A stretch of DNA of 64,000 bases. Source: an uncultured Oscillospiraceae bacterium (lineage in GTDB: Bacteria > Bacillota > Clostridia > Oscillospirales > Oscillospiraceae). Under the pieces are notes generated by a model. It was not told where the DNA came from and did not search any database. It saw only the letters and a program-made list of their open reading frames with translations. The stretch spans positions 51,097-115,096 of the forward strand of contig CALWOA010000006.1 in the NCBI GenBank assembly GCA_944382965.1, in the 5' to 3' direction. Positions 15,624 to 23,509 of this stretch are shown here, piece after piece; position 1 is the stretch's first letter; each line of letters opens with the position of its first letter. The position numbers were made by a program, and so were the translations under genes.

Positions 15624-16183
15624 AGGCATTCTCCTTGGCGCTCCCAGGGGAAGGGTTCCCCTGCCAGAACAGATTCTTTTAAGTAGTGGAAGGTTTCTGC
15701 TTCTCCCTTTTCTGCCAGCATGGTCAGGATATAGTTCAGTTCACGGCTGGTTTGGGGATGCATCAGTTCTTTTTCCCGGCTTCTGTCAAAATAGATCAGG
15801 GCAGAGTCATTCCGGTAGGCTGCACCCTGATAGGTCATGCAGGCGGCCCGCCGATCCATCACCATTTCCACCAGGTATTTGCGGGGCATGGGAATGGGCT
15901 CATAGTTGCGGGTTTGCCGATTCATGTCCGTCCAGTATTCGTAATGGTGACGGTTGCGGCCTTTATGGTGCATCCAGGCTTCGCTGTAGCCTTTGTCCTC
16001 CCGCTCGGCGGCGTTGGGGCTGCGGGTACCCTGATAGTATTTGGCGCCTTCCCGGAATTCTGTCAGGGAATACTTGGACAGGTCATGGATCAGTCCCTGC
16101 CAGTAAAGCCCCACCCGAAAGCAGCCGCAGCAGACAAGCCAGCGGTGTTTGGTAATGGTCTTAAAATGCTGCCATGCTTTCAT
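15605..16183 (-). CDS. DUF5662 family protein
   Basis: A 192-residue soluble protein matching the DUF5662 group in my recollection: an N-terminal KHRWLVCCGCFRVGLYWQG followed by LIHDLSKYS, then HHKGRNRHHYEYW and a helical remainder. The repeated histidines and the HD pair (HDLSK, MHHK, RHHYE) suggest a helical metal-binding, possibly HD-like, fold. That is inference only. Its start is 84 nt upstream of the prfC stop in genome order but both are on the minus strand, with a terminator after prfC. DUF5662 and the glycosyltransferase-like gene therefore form a separate unit. Function unknown. Confidence 0.75.
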   Translation of the reverse strand: MKAWQHFKTITKHRWLVCCGCFRVGLYWQGLIHDLSKYSLTEFREGAKYYQGTRSPNAAEREDKGYSEAWMHHKGRNRHHYEYWTDMNRQTRNYEPIPMPRKYLVEMVMDRRAACMTYQGAAYRNDSALIYFDRSREKELMHPQTSRELNYILTMLAEKGEAETFHYLKESVLAGEPFPWERQGECLWTPSK

Positions 16184-16231
16184 ACAGATGCCTCCCTTTT
16201 CGGATTATTATATGCAGTTCCTGTCCAAAAA

Positions 16232-16260
16232 GCAAGAGGCAGAGAATGGTCTCTGCCTCC
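16232..16260 (-). terminator. terminator of prfC
   Basis: A perfect 9-bp stem (16236-16244 with 16251-16259), followed on the minus strand by a T-rich stretch, 8 nt past the prfC stop. Confidence 0.75.
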
Positions 16261-16267
16261 GTAAATA

Positions 16268-17860
16268 TTATCCTTCTGATACCACAATCTCGGAAACTTT
16301 CAGGCCGGGATTTCTCCGGCAGGTAAAGTCGATGGCCCAGAAGCTGCTGAACACCAGCAAGCTTCTGCCTCGATAGTCTTCCAGCAATTCTGCGTCGCTG
16401 CCCAGATTCAGGTCGCTCAAATCTCCGGGATATTCGTCAATCCGGCGGATTTCCTCATAAGGAAGCATATCCATCCGCAGATCCACACCGTACTCGTTCT
16501 TCATCCGGTACTGGAACACATCCAGCTGCAAGGTACCGACCACGCCTACGATGACTTCTTCCATACCGGAATTGGGAACTTTGAAAATCTGAATGGCGCC
16601 TTCCTGGGCAATCTGCTCAGTGCCCTTGACGAACTGCTTGCGCTTCATGGAGTCCTTGGCAGATACCCGGCAGAAATGCTCCGGAGCGAAGGTGGGGATG
16701 CCGGAATAGCAGAATTTCTTTCCAGGTACGGTGATGGTATCACCAATGGAGAAGATGCCCGGGTCAAAGACACCGATTACGTCACCGGCGTAAGCTTCTT
16801 CCACGATTTCCCGCTCTGCTGCCATCAGCTGCTGAGGCTGGGAAAGACGCATTTTTTTCTTGCCCTGAACGTGGTAATATTCGGTATCCCGCTGGAATTT
16901 GCCGGAGCAAATCCGCATGAAGGCCAGCCGGTCACGGTGGGCTTTGTTCATGTTGGCCTGGATTTTGAACACAAAGGCGGAAAAATCCGGGTCAAAGGTG
17001 TCGATGACACCGCAGTCTGCCGTCCGGGCCAGGGGAGGAGGAGTCAGTTTCAGGAAGGCTTCCAGGAAAGGCTCAATACCGAAGTTAGTCAGCGCAGAGC
17101 CGAAGAATACCGGAGACAGCTGGCCATCTCGGACGGCCTGCATATCCATTTCCCGTCCGGCGGACAGCAATTCTACATCATCAATCAGCTGCTGGTGCTT
17201 TTCCTTGGAGTCCAGAAGTTCTGCAACCCGGGAATCGTACAGGTCAATGGCCTCTTTGTCTGCCCGTTTCTTGCCGGTTTCTCCGGAGAAGAACAGCAGC
17301 TCTGCCTTCTCCCGGTCATAAACGCCCTGAAAATCCTTGCCGCAGCCGATGGGCCAGTTCATGGCGTAGGTCTCGACGCCCAGTTCCCGCTCCACTTCGT
17401 CCAGCAGGTCAAAGGGATCTTTGGTTTCCCGGTCCATTTTGTTGATAAAGGTAAAGATGGGAATGTGCCGCATGGCGCAGACCTTGAACAGCTTCCGGGT
17501 CTGGGGCTCCACGCCCTTGGCACCGTCGATGACCATCACCGCGGAGTCTGCCGCCATCAAGGTACGGTAGGTATCTTCGGAAAAGTCCTGGTGACCCGGG
17601 GTGTCCAGAATGTTGATGCAGTAGCCGCCATACTGAAACTGCATCACGGAAGAGGTAACGGAAATACCACGCTGCTTTTCAATCTCCATCCAGTCGGAGG
17701 TGGCGGCACGGGAGTTCTTTTTACCCTTGACCACACCGGCCTGGGCAATGGCGCCGCCGTAGAGCAGAAATTTTTCCGTCAAGGTGGTTTTACCGGCGTC
17801 GGGGTGGGAGATGATGGCGAAGGTTCGCCGTCGGCTGATTTCTTCTACTAAAGTTGACAT
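16268..17860 (-). CDS. prfC: peptide chain release factor 3
   Basis: A 530-residue translational GTPase that recycles class I release factors after termination. G1 is HPDAGKTTLTEK (about 20-31), G2 lies around QRGISVTSS, G3 is DTPGHQDFSEDTYRT, and G4 is NKMDRE. The RF3-specific insertion ATSDWMEIEKQRGISV distinguishes it from EF-G. Length is typical (about 530). The ATG at 17860 is preceded by TGGAGGT; the frame extends 18 codons upstream without a better start. It is transcribed alone. A long leader of about 90 nt precedes it, in which I could not identify a convincing promoter. Confidence 0.96.
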   Translation of the reverse strand: MSTLVEEISRRRTFAIISHPDAGKTTLTEKFLLYGGAIAQAGVVKGKKNSRAATSDWMEIEKQRGISVTSSVMQFQYGGYCINILDTPGHQDFSEDTYRTLMAADSAVMVIDGAKGVEPQTRKLFKVCAMRHIPIFTFINKMDRETKDPFDLLDEVERELGVETYAMNWPIGCGKDFQGVYDREKAELLFFSGETGKKRADKEAIDLYDSRVAELLDSKEKHQQLIDDVELLSAGREMDMQAVRDGQLSPVFFGSALTNFGIEPFLEAFLKLTPPPLARTADCGVIDTFDPDFSAFVFKIQANMNKAHRDRLAFMRICSGKFQRDTEYYHVQGKKKMRLSQPQQLMAAEREIVEEAYAGDVIGVFDPGIFSIGDTITVPGKKFCYSGIPTFAPEHFCRVSAKDSMKRKQFVKGTEQIAQEGAIQIFKVPNSGMEEVIVGVVGTLQLDVFQYRMKNEYGVDLRMDMLPYEEIRRIDEYPGDLSDLNLGSDAELLEDYRGRSLLVFSSFWAIDFTCRRNPGLKVSEIVVSEG

Positions 17861-18061
17861 AATTTTACCTCCATATCGATAATCGCAATCCACAGGAGGG
17901 CTTACGTCGGACAAGAAAAACCCATACTATCCTCCGAATGGTAACTATTTTTTCATAAATCAATTCAGTTTACCACATTTTTGGAAAAGTTACAAGAGGA
18001 AAGTGAAAATTCTCCTGATAAAGAATACAAACAGCAAAACCAACCAAGGAGTATTTCTTAG

Positions 18062-18090
18062 TTGAATAATTATACATATAATGTTATAAT
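18062..18090 (+). promoter_or_regulatory. promoter of the second acyltransferase gene
   Basis: TTGAAT (18062-18067), a 17-nt AT-rich spacer and TATAAT (18085-18090). It lies in an AT-rich gap between divergent genes. Confidence 0.7.
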
Positions 18091-18122
18091 AAAAAAATCA
18101 GCTAAAAAGAAAGGACGTTTAC

Positions 18123-19244
18123 ATGAAATGCAGTTATTTTAGCCGGGATATTTCTGATCAGTTGAAGGGAATTGCCCTGGTTTTGATGTTTGTTCATCAC
18201 TTCTTTACGTTTCCTGACTGGATCACTTGCGGCATAAACTATTCATGGATACAAAATTTTGCCATTCAATTTTGCGCACCGACCGATATTTGCGTGTGCT
18301 TATTTGCCTTTCTCAATGGATACTTCTACTATTTCTCCAAAGGAACCATTTCCTATTCGCTGAGGAAAATTACGGATTTTCTCCTTTCCTATTGGCTGAC
18401 TTGTATTCCTTTAATGCTGTTGGCGGTGTTGACAGGCTGCTATACCTTGTCGAAAACCGGTGTGCTTTCTGAGCTGATGGGCTTGCAAAATACTGTGATG
18501 AGCTTTTGCTGGTATGTCAATTTCTTTTGCATCATTTTGCTGCTGCTGCCAATTCTGGCACGGAAACAGTCTCAAAGTCCAATGATGGATTTGCTGATAT
18601 TGCTGGTGATTCCAACAGTGGCTCTGAATCTTTGGCAAGCATTGGACATGAATGCCGTGCGCAGTGCCGTGGCGTGGAACTTACGGCAATGGTATCCGTG
18701 CGTGGCTGTTGGATATTTGTTTGCAAAATATGAGCTGTTTACAAGATGGTTTGACGGCTTTGCAGGAGAAAGCAGAACACCCCGAACCTATGTTAGAGGA
18801 TTGGTATGCGCTGTGTTAGTTTGGGCAGCGTTTCGAGGACGTTATTATATCCAGGGAATCAATCTCGGTTCGGTGACTTTCCGTGGAGGGGAGTTCCTGA
18901 TCATGCTAACGGAGGACGTGTTGTTTGCGCCGATGTTTCTCTACGGAGGAGCAAACTTGTTGAGGATGGCAAAAAACACAGTGGTGGCGAATATACTGGG
19001 GAAAATTGGTAAAAGATCCATGTTCATGTGGTTTTACCACTGCATTTTCTTCAATTGCTGTAAGAACTATACGCAAATCGTACTGTATTTTCCCCGAAAT
19101 CCGGTTCTGGTTCTGGTCAATGGATTGATTTTGTGCTATGCGGCGGCAGCACTGACGGAGCCGGTGCAGAGAGCTCTGATCCTTCAGAAGGACAGGCTGT
19201 GTCGTTGGATAGCGGGACGGATTCCGGTATCGTTAGGAAAATAA
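18123..19244 (+). CDS. acyltransferase family 3 membrane protein
   Basis: A 373-residue integral membrane protein with about ten helices. The opening SDQLKGIALVLMFVHHFFT contains the conserved His in the first helix expected of Acyl_transf_3 enzymes. A C-terminal region with SMFMWFYHCIFF follows the usual final-helix pattern. It would move acyl groups to a surface glycan or similar acceptor. Codon use and composition are clearly AT-richer than in the neighbours (prfC, fba), which hints at later acquisition. It is only generally similar to the acyltransferase at 1003-1998, so they are not recent duplicates. It has its own promoter, AAAGGA before the ATG, and a strong terminator. Confidence 0.8.
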   Translation: MKCSYFSRDISDQLKGIALVLMFVHHFFTFPDWITCGINYSWIQNFAIQFCAPTDICVCLFAFLNGYFYYFSKGTISYSLRKITDFLLSYWLTCIPLMLLAVLTGCYTLSKTGVLSELMGLQNTVMSFCWYVNFFCIILLLLPILARKQSQSPMMDLLILLVIPTVALNLWQALDMNAVRSAVAWNLRQWYPCVAVGYLFAKYELFTRWFDGFAGESRTPRTYVRGLVCAVLVWAAFRGRYYIQGINLGSVTFRGGEFLIMLTEDVLFAPMFLYGGANLLRMAKNTVVANILGKIGKRSMFMWFYHCIFFNCCKNYTQIVLYFPRNPVLVLVNGLILCYAAAALTEPVQRALILQKDRLCRWIAGRIPVSLGK

Positions 19245-19291
19245 CGTTTTTGTGCAGTTTGGATTGACCCATGCGGCATCGTCTAGGAGAT

Positions 19292-19325
19292 AAAAAATGG
19301 ACTTCCCTCGGGAAGTCCATTTTTT
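19292..19325. terminator. bidirectional terminator
   Basis: A perfect inverted repeat (19292-19306 with 19311-19325, tight loop) with A6 and T6 flanks, between the converging acyltransferase and fba genes. Confidence 0.9.
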
Positions 19326-19339
19326 GAAAGGGTTTGAAC

Positions 19340-20278
19340 TTAGGCCTTGCCAGCGCAGCCCAGAACGTCCACCAGCTTGTGGCGAACCAGTTCCTTGATG
19401 TTGGCACGGGCGGGCTTCAGGTACTCGCGGGGGTCGAACTTGTCGGGATGCTCGGCAAAGAACTTACGGATGGTGCCGGTCATGGCCAGACGCAGGTCGG
19501 AGTCGATGTTGATCTTGCAGACAGCCAGCTCAGCAGCGTGACGCAGCTGATCCTCGGGCACGCCGATAGCACCGGGCATAGCGCCGCCGTAGGTGTTGAC
19601 CATCTCTACGTACTCCTGGGGAACGGAAGAAGAACCGTGCAGCACGATGGGGAAGCCGGGCAGCTTCTTGATGACTTCTTCCAGGATGTCGAAGCGCAGC
19701 TGGGGCTTGGTGCCGGGCTTGAACTTGTAAGCGCCGTGGGAAGTGCCGATGGCGATGGCCAGAGAGTCACAGCCGGTCTTGGCAACGAACTCTTCTACTT
19801 CCTCAGGACGGGTGTAGTGGGAGTTCTCAGCGGAAACGTTGACTTCATCCTCAACGCCGGCCAGAGCGCCCAGCTCAGCCTCAACCACAACACCGTGGTC
19901 GTGAGCGTACTCAACAACCTTCTTGGTGATCTCGATGTTCTCGGCGAAGGGCTTGGAGGAAGCGTCGATCATGACGGAAGTAAAGCCGCCGTCGATGCAG
20001 GACTTGCAGGTCTCGAAGCTGTCGCCATGGTCCAGGTGCAGAGCGATGGGGATTTCGGGGCACTCAATCACAGCAGCCTCCACCAGCTTCACCAGGTAGG
20101 TGTGGTTGGCGTAAGCCCGGGCACCCTTGGACACCTGCAGAATGACAGGAGCCTTCTCCTCACGGCAGGCCTCGGTGATGGCCTGAACGATTTCCATGTT
20201 GTTGACGTTGAAAGCGCCGATGGCGTAGCCGCCGTCGTAAGCCTTCTTGAACATCTCGGTAGTGGTAACAAGAGCCAT
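19340..20278 (-). CDS. fba: class II fructose-1,6-bisphosphate aldolase
   Basis: A 312-residue zinc-dependent class II aldolase that splits fructose-1,6-bisphosphate into DHAP and glyceraldehyde-3-phosphate. Visible landmarks are GAFNVNNMEIVQAI near the N-terminus, the catalytic and metal-binding LHLDHGDSFE (Asp, His), GVVVEAELGALAG, the later metal histidine in TSHGAYKFK, and HGSSSVP with the phosphate-binding glycine/serine loop. The ATG at 20278 follows AAAGGA; an upstream in-frame extension lies in the promoter. It is divergently transcribed from the phosphofructokinase gene, so consecutive glycolytic steps share an intergenic control region. Codon use is strongly biased, as expected for high expression. 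Confidence 0.96.
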   Translation of the reverse strand: MALVTTTEMFKKAYDGGYAIGAFNVNNMEIVQAITEACREEKAPVILQVSKGARAYANHTYLVKLVEAAVIECPEIPIALHLDHGDSFETCKSCIDGGFTSVMIDASSKPFAENIEITKKVVEYAHDHGVVVEAELGALAGVEDEVNVSAENSHYTRPEEVEEFVAKTGCDSLAIAIGTSHGAYKFKPGTKPQLRFDILEEVIKKLPGFPIVLHGSSSVPQEYVEMVNTYGGAMPGAIGVPEDQLRHAAELAVCKINIDSDLRLAMTGTIRKFFAEHPDKFDPREYLKPARANIKELVRHKLVDVLGCAGKA

Positions 20279-20332
20279 TGGAATCAATCCTTTCTTAAAT
20301 AGCGAACCGGGGTTCGCATTTCTTCGTTTACC

Positions 20333-20360
20333 ATTATAACACATTTTCTCTTCTTTTCAA
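20333..20360 (-). promoter_or_regulatory. promoter of fba
   Basis: On the minus strand, TTGAAA (20360-20355), a 16-nt spacer and TATAAT (20338-20333). Confidence 0.8.
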
Positions 20361-20369
20361 TAAAAATAT

Positions 20370-20398
20370 TTGCCATTTCCATTCCTGCGTGCTATAAT
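20370..20398 (+). promoter_or_regulatory. promoter of PPi-phosphofructokinase
   Basis: TTGCCA (20370-20375), a 17-nt spacer and TATAAT (20393-20398). It is back to back with the fba promoter, only 9 nt between the two -35 boxes. Confidence 0.8.
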
Positions 20399-20408
20399 TC
20401 AAATGTTA

Positions 20409-20438
20409 GGATTTGCAGGGGACACCCTGCCCAAATCC
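20409..20438 (+). promoter_or_regulatory. 5' UTR hairpin of pfk
   Basis: A 12-bp stem (20409-20420 with 20425-20438, two-base bulge) close to the predicted transcription start. Such 5' hairpins often stabilise abundant mRNAs; no ligand-binding motif is recognised. Confidence 0.5.
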
Positions 20439-20475
20439 CTGCCAAGTTCGTATTAATTTTTGGAGGTAATATACA

Positions 20476-21723
20476 ATGTCAGAAAAGACTCTGGTTGGTT
20501 CTCTGATCATCGGTCAGTCCGGCGGTCCCTCTTCCGTCATTAACTGCTCCGCTTACGGCGTTATCAAGGCCGGTCTGGAGAATCCCAACATCACCAAGGT
20601 TTACGGTGCTTTCCACGGTATCAAGGGCGTTCTGAACGATCAGCTGATGATCATGGATGAGGAAGATCCCGCTGAGCTGGAGAACATGCTCCACACTCCT
20701 TCTTCCGCACTGGGCTCCTGCCGTTACAAGATTGCCGATCCCGATGTGGACGACACTGACTACAAGAAGATTCTGGAGATCTTCAAGAAGTACAATGTCC
20801 GTTATTTCTTCTACAACGGCGGCAACGACTCCATGGATACCTGCAACAAGATTTCCAAGTACATGAACCGGGTCGGCTATGAGTGCCGTGTCATGGGCGT
20901 GCCCAAGACCATCGACAACGATCTGGCCGGTACCGATCACTGCCCCGGCTTTGCTTCCGCTGCCAAGTACATTGCCACTTCGTTCATGGAAGTCAGCCGT
21001 GACTGCCAGGTGTACGACACCGGCATGGTCACCGTTATTGAGTGCATGGGCCGTCACGCCGGCTGGCTGACCGCCGCTGCCGCTCTGGCCAATGTCAAGG
21101 GCGACGGCCCCGATCTGGTTTACCTGCCCGAGGTGGACTTCAACATGGATCAGTTCATCGCCGATGTAAAGCGGGTCTACGCTGAGAAGAAGAACTGCCT
21201 GGTGGCTGTGTCCGAGGGCATCCACTACGCCGACGGCACCTTCGTTTCCGAGGCCAAGACCTCCGGTACCGACGGCTTCGGCCACGCTCAGCTGGGCGGT
21301 CTGGCTGCTCGTCTGACCGACATCATCAAGACTGAGCTGGGCGGTGTGAAGGTTCGTCCCATCGAGCTGAGCCTGCTGCAGCGCTGCGCTGCTCACTGCG
21401 CTTCCGGCACTGATATTGCCGAGTCCTTCATGTCCGGCAAGGTTGCCGTTGAGTCCGCTGTTGCCGGTATGACCGACAAGATGGTTGGCTTCAAGTGCAC
21501 CCGTGACGAGAACGGCTACAAGTGCGAGCCGGAACTGTTCGACCTGAGCCTGGTTGCCAACACCGAGAAGAAGGTTCCTCTGGAGTGGATCAACGAGGCC
21601 GGCAACGGCGTCAATCAGGGCTTCATCGACTACTGCCTGCCCTTGATTCAGGGCGAGAGCGGCATGGTCAAGGAAGACGGCCTGCCCCGGTTTGTCCAGC
21701 TGAAGCGCGTGTTCGCCAAGTAA
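20476..21723 (+). CDS. diphosphate--fructose-6-phosphate 1-phosphotransferase (PPi-PFK type)
   Basis: A 415-residue phosphofructokinase-family enzyme that interconverts fructose-6-phosphate and fructose-1,6-bisphosphate. The N-terminal GQSGGPSSVIN, the phosphate loop GGNDSMDTC (about 116-124) and the PKTIDNDLAGTDH segment are visible. Lysine in PKTIDND is the PPi-dependent signature (ATP enzymes have PGTIDND). The loop reads GGND rather than the more familiar PPi-type GGDD. MGRHAGWLTA and the substrate loop around EGIH follow. The long form (about 415 aa) matches clostridial PPi-PFKs. TGGAGG precedes the ATG. Divergent from fba, the pair supplies two adjacent glycolytic steps. The cofactor call is from motif only. 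Confidence 0.9.
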   Translation: MSEKTLVGSLIIGQSGGPSSVINCSAYGVIKAGLENPNITKVYGAFHGIKGVLNDQLMIMDEEDPAELENMLHTPSSALGSCRYKIADPDVDDTDYKKILEIFKKYNVRYFFYNGGNDSMDTCNKISKYMNRVGYECRVMGVPKTIDNDLAGTDHCPGFASAAKYIATSFMEVSRDCQVYDTGMVTVIECMGRHAGWLTAAAALANVKGDGPDLVYLPEVDFNMDQFIADVKRVYAEKKNCLVAVSEGIHYADGTFVSEAKTSGTDGFGHAQLGGLAARLTDIIKTELGGVKVRPIELSLLQRCAAHCASGTDIAESFMSGKVAVESAVAGMTDKMVGFKCTRDENGYKCEPELFDLSLVANTEKKVPLEWINEAGNGVNQGFIDYCLPLIQGESGMVKEDGLPRFVQLKRVFAK

Positions 21724-21740
21724 GCGATTTAAAATCTGCG

Positions 21741-21773
21741 TTGCGCCTGTCCGTTTGGACAGGCGCAATTTTT
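21741..21773 (+). terminator. terminator of pfk
   Basis: A perfect 12-bp stem (21741-21752 with 21757-21768), loop GTTT, followed by a T tract. Confidence 0.9.
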
Positions 21774-21847
21774 ATATAATCTGCAAAATGTCCGCCTGTT
21801 ATAGCCGGATGTTTTTAATAGAAAAGCACTTTTTCTGCCTGGGCGTG

Positions 21848-21876
21848 TTGACAAGGGGGATTTTGGGAATTATACT
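21848..21876 (+). promoter_or_regulatory. promoter of the esterase/ATP-grasp trio
   Basis: A consensus TTGACA (21848-21853), a 17-nt spacer and TATACT (21871-21876), 49 nt before the first esterase ATG. Confidence 0.8.
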
Positions 21877-21925
21877 ATACTTCATCTCAGGGAGAAACCC
21901 TGCTTTTCTGGGAGGAAATCGCAAA

Positions 21926-22681
21926 ATGGTTATCAAATGGGACGTGACGATCCCGCAACTGTCCGGCGACCAGTCCCGCCGGACCTATATCTATCTGCCG
22001 GACTCCTATGACTATGAACCGGAGCGGCGATATCCCGTGATGTACATGTTTGACGGGCATAATGTGTTTTTTGATGAGGACGCCACCTTTGGAAAATCCT
22101 GGGGCATGAATCAATATTTGCAGGAGAGTGGAAAGCAGCTCATTGTGGTGGGAGTAGAGTGCAACCATCAGGGCAATCGGCGGCTGGTGGAGTATGCACC
22201 AATTACCTACACCAATTCCGAACACGGCACCATCCGGGGCAAAGGCCATGTGATGATGAATTGGATGGTCAAGGAATTAAAACCCGTCATTGATCGGGAG
22301 TTTCGCACCCTTCCGGATCGGAAGAACACCATTCTGGCAGGTTCGTCCATGGGCGGCCTGATGACACTGTATGGGGTGTGCGCATATAACCACACTTTCC
22401 AGCGGGGGGCTTGCCTGTCGCCCAGCCTGTGGGTGGCACCTGGAAAGGTGCTGGAAATGGTGGCTCGAGCCAACATCCGCCGGGATACTACATTATATAT
22501 GGACTACGGCGAACTGGAAATGTTCAACCACGCCGCGACCCAGGAATCCATGATTTCCACAGCCCACCTCCTGCTGACCAAGCGGGTGAATCTGGCGCTG
22601 CGGATTGTTCCCGGAGGAAACCATTCCGAAGCTTCCTGGGAAAAGCAGATCCCGGTGTTTATGGAATGTCTGGGATTATAA
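21926..22681 (+). CDS. alpha/beta-hydrolase esterase, EsD/Fes-like (trio gene 1)
   Basis: A 251-residue soluble alpha/beta hydrolase of the esterase-D/Fes-like group (COG2819/COG2382 style). Landmarks are YIYLPDSYDYEPERRYPVMY (strand pair and the usual PVMYMFDG entrance), the nucleophile elbow GSSMGG with Ser141, and GGNHSEASW with the likely catalytic His233. A preceding acidic residue (about Asp193) may complete the triad. There is no signal peptide, so the substrate is intracellular. The ATG at 21926 follows GGGAGG; an in-frame extension back to 21755 crosses the promoter and is rejected. It is the first gene of a co-directional run with a second esterase and an ATP-grasp ligase. Substrate unknown. 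Confidence 0.88.
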   Translation: MVIKWDVTIPQLSGDQSRRTYIYLPDSYDYEPERRYPVMYMFDGHNVFFDEDATFGKSWGMNQYLQESGKQLIVVGVECNHQGNRRLVEYAPITYTNSEHGTIRGKGHVMMNWMVKELKPVIDREFRTLPDRKNTILAGSSMGGLMTLYGVCAYNHTFQRGACLSPSLWVAPGKVLEMVARANIRRDTTLYMDYGELEMFNHAATQESMISTAHLLLTKRVNLALRIVPGGNHSEASWEKQIPVFMECLGL

Positions 22682-22711
22682 GAAGAGACAACACATTCAG
22701 GAGAGGATCAC

Positions 22712-23464
22712 ATGGAAATTCGGTACGAGAAACATTGGAGCAGCTATCTGAACCGGGAAATGGAGTTTAAGGTTTACGGTCACGGCGGAAAACCGGTATT
22801 GTTCATTCCCTGCCAGGCGGGACGGTTCTGGGACTTTGAAAGCTTTCATATGGTAGATTATTGGGCGCCCTGGATTGAAGAGGGACGGTGTATGGTGTTT
22901 GCCATTGACACCATTGACAACGAGGCATGGGCTGCCATTGGGGCGGATAACCGCTGGCGCATTGAGAACCACGAAAAATGGTACCACTATGTGGTAGACG
23001 AGATGGTACCCACCATTCGTCATGAAGCGGGGATGGCAAATGGCCGGGATCAGGGAATCCTCACCTTTGGCTGCTCCATGGGAGCCATGCACGCTGCCAA
23101 CCTCTATTATCGGCGTCCGGACTTGTTTGACAGCTGCTTTGCCATTTCAGGGCTGTATGATAACAAGGAGTTTTTCGGTGACTACTGCGACGAATTGGTC
23201 TATGCCAACTGCCCTTGTCTGTACTTGCAGAATATGCCGGACGATCATTACTATAAGGAAATCTACAACAGCCAGAAAAGCCTGATTGTCTGCGGTCAGG
23301 GAGCCTGGGAAGAGCCGCTGCTGGAATCCACCCGTTGGCTGGACACGGTATGCTGCCAGAAGGGGATTCATACCCGATTTGAATACTGGGGACACGATGT
23401 GAACCATGACTGGCCCTGGTGGTATAAGATGGTGCAAACCTATTTGCCCTGGTTTTTGGGATAA
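22712..23464 (+). CDS. alpha/beta-hydrolase esterase, COG4947-like (trio gene 2)
   Basis: A 250-residue soluble alpha/beta hydrolase, distinct from its upstream neighbour. It carries FIPCQAGRFWDFE near the N-terminus, the nucleophile elbow GCSMGA with Ser122, and a C-terminal WGHDVNHDW with candidate catalytic His228 or His232. Two tryptophan/tyrosine-rich stretches suggest an aromatic substrate cavity. The overall pattern resembles the poorly described COG4947 esterase group. AGGAG precedes the ATG, 30 nt after gene 1. It lies between the Fes-like esterase and the ATP-grasp gene with only 45 nt to the latter, so the three are probably co-expressed and act on one metabolite. No signal peptide is present. 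The reaction is unknown. Confidence 0.85.
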   Translation: MEIRYEKHWSSYLNREMEFKVYGHGGKPVLFIPCQAGRFWDFESFHMVDYWAPWIEEGRCMVFAIDTIDNEAWAAIGADNRWRIENHEKWYHYVVDEMVPTIRHEAGMANGRDQGILTFGCSMGAMHAANLYYRRPDLFDSCFAISGLYDNKEFFGDYCDELVYANCPCLYLQNMPDDHYYKEIYNSQKSLIVCGQGAWEEPLLESTRWLDTVCCQKGIHTRFEYWGHDVNHDWPWWYKMVQTYLPWFLG

Positions 23465-23509
23465 CCGGGAATAATTGGAATAGAGAAGAGAGAAAAGGAG
23501 CGATTGGAC

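Noticed and set aside
21755-21925. N-terminal extension of the first esterase with hydrophobic segment (possible signal peptide)
   Set aside because: The extension covers the pfk terminator and the trio promoter. A good ribosome binding site precedes the internal ATG at 21926.
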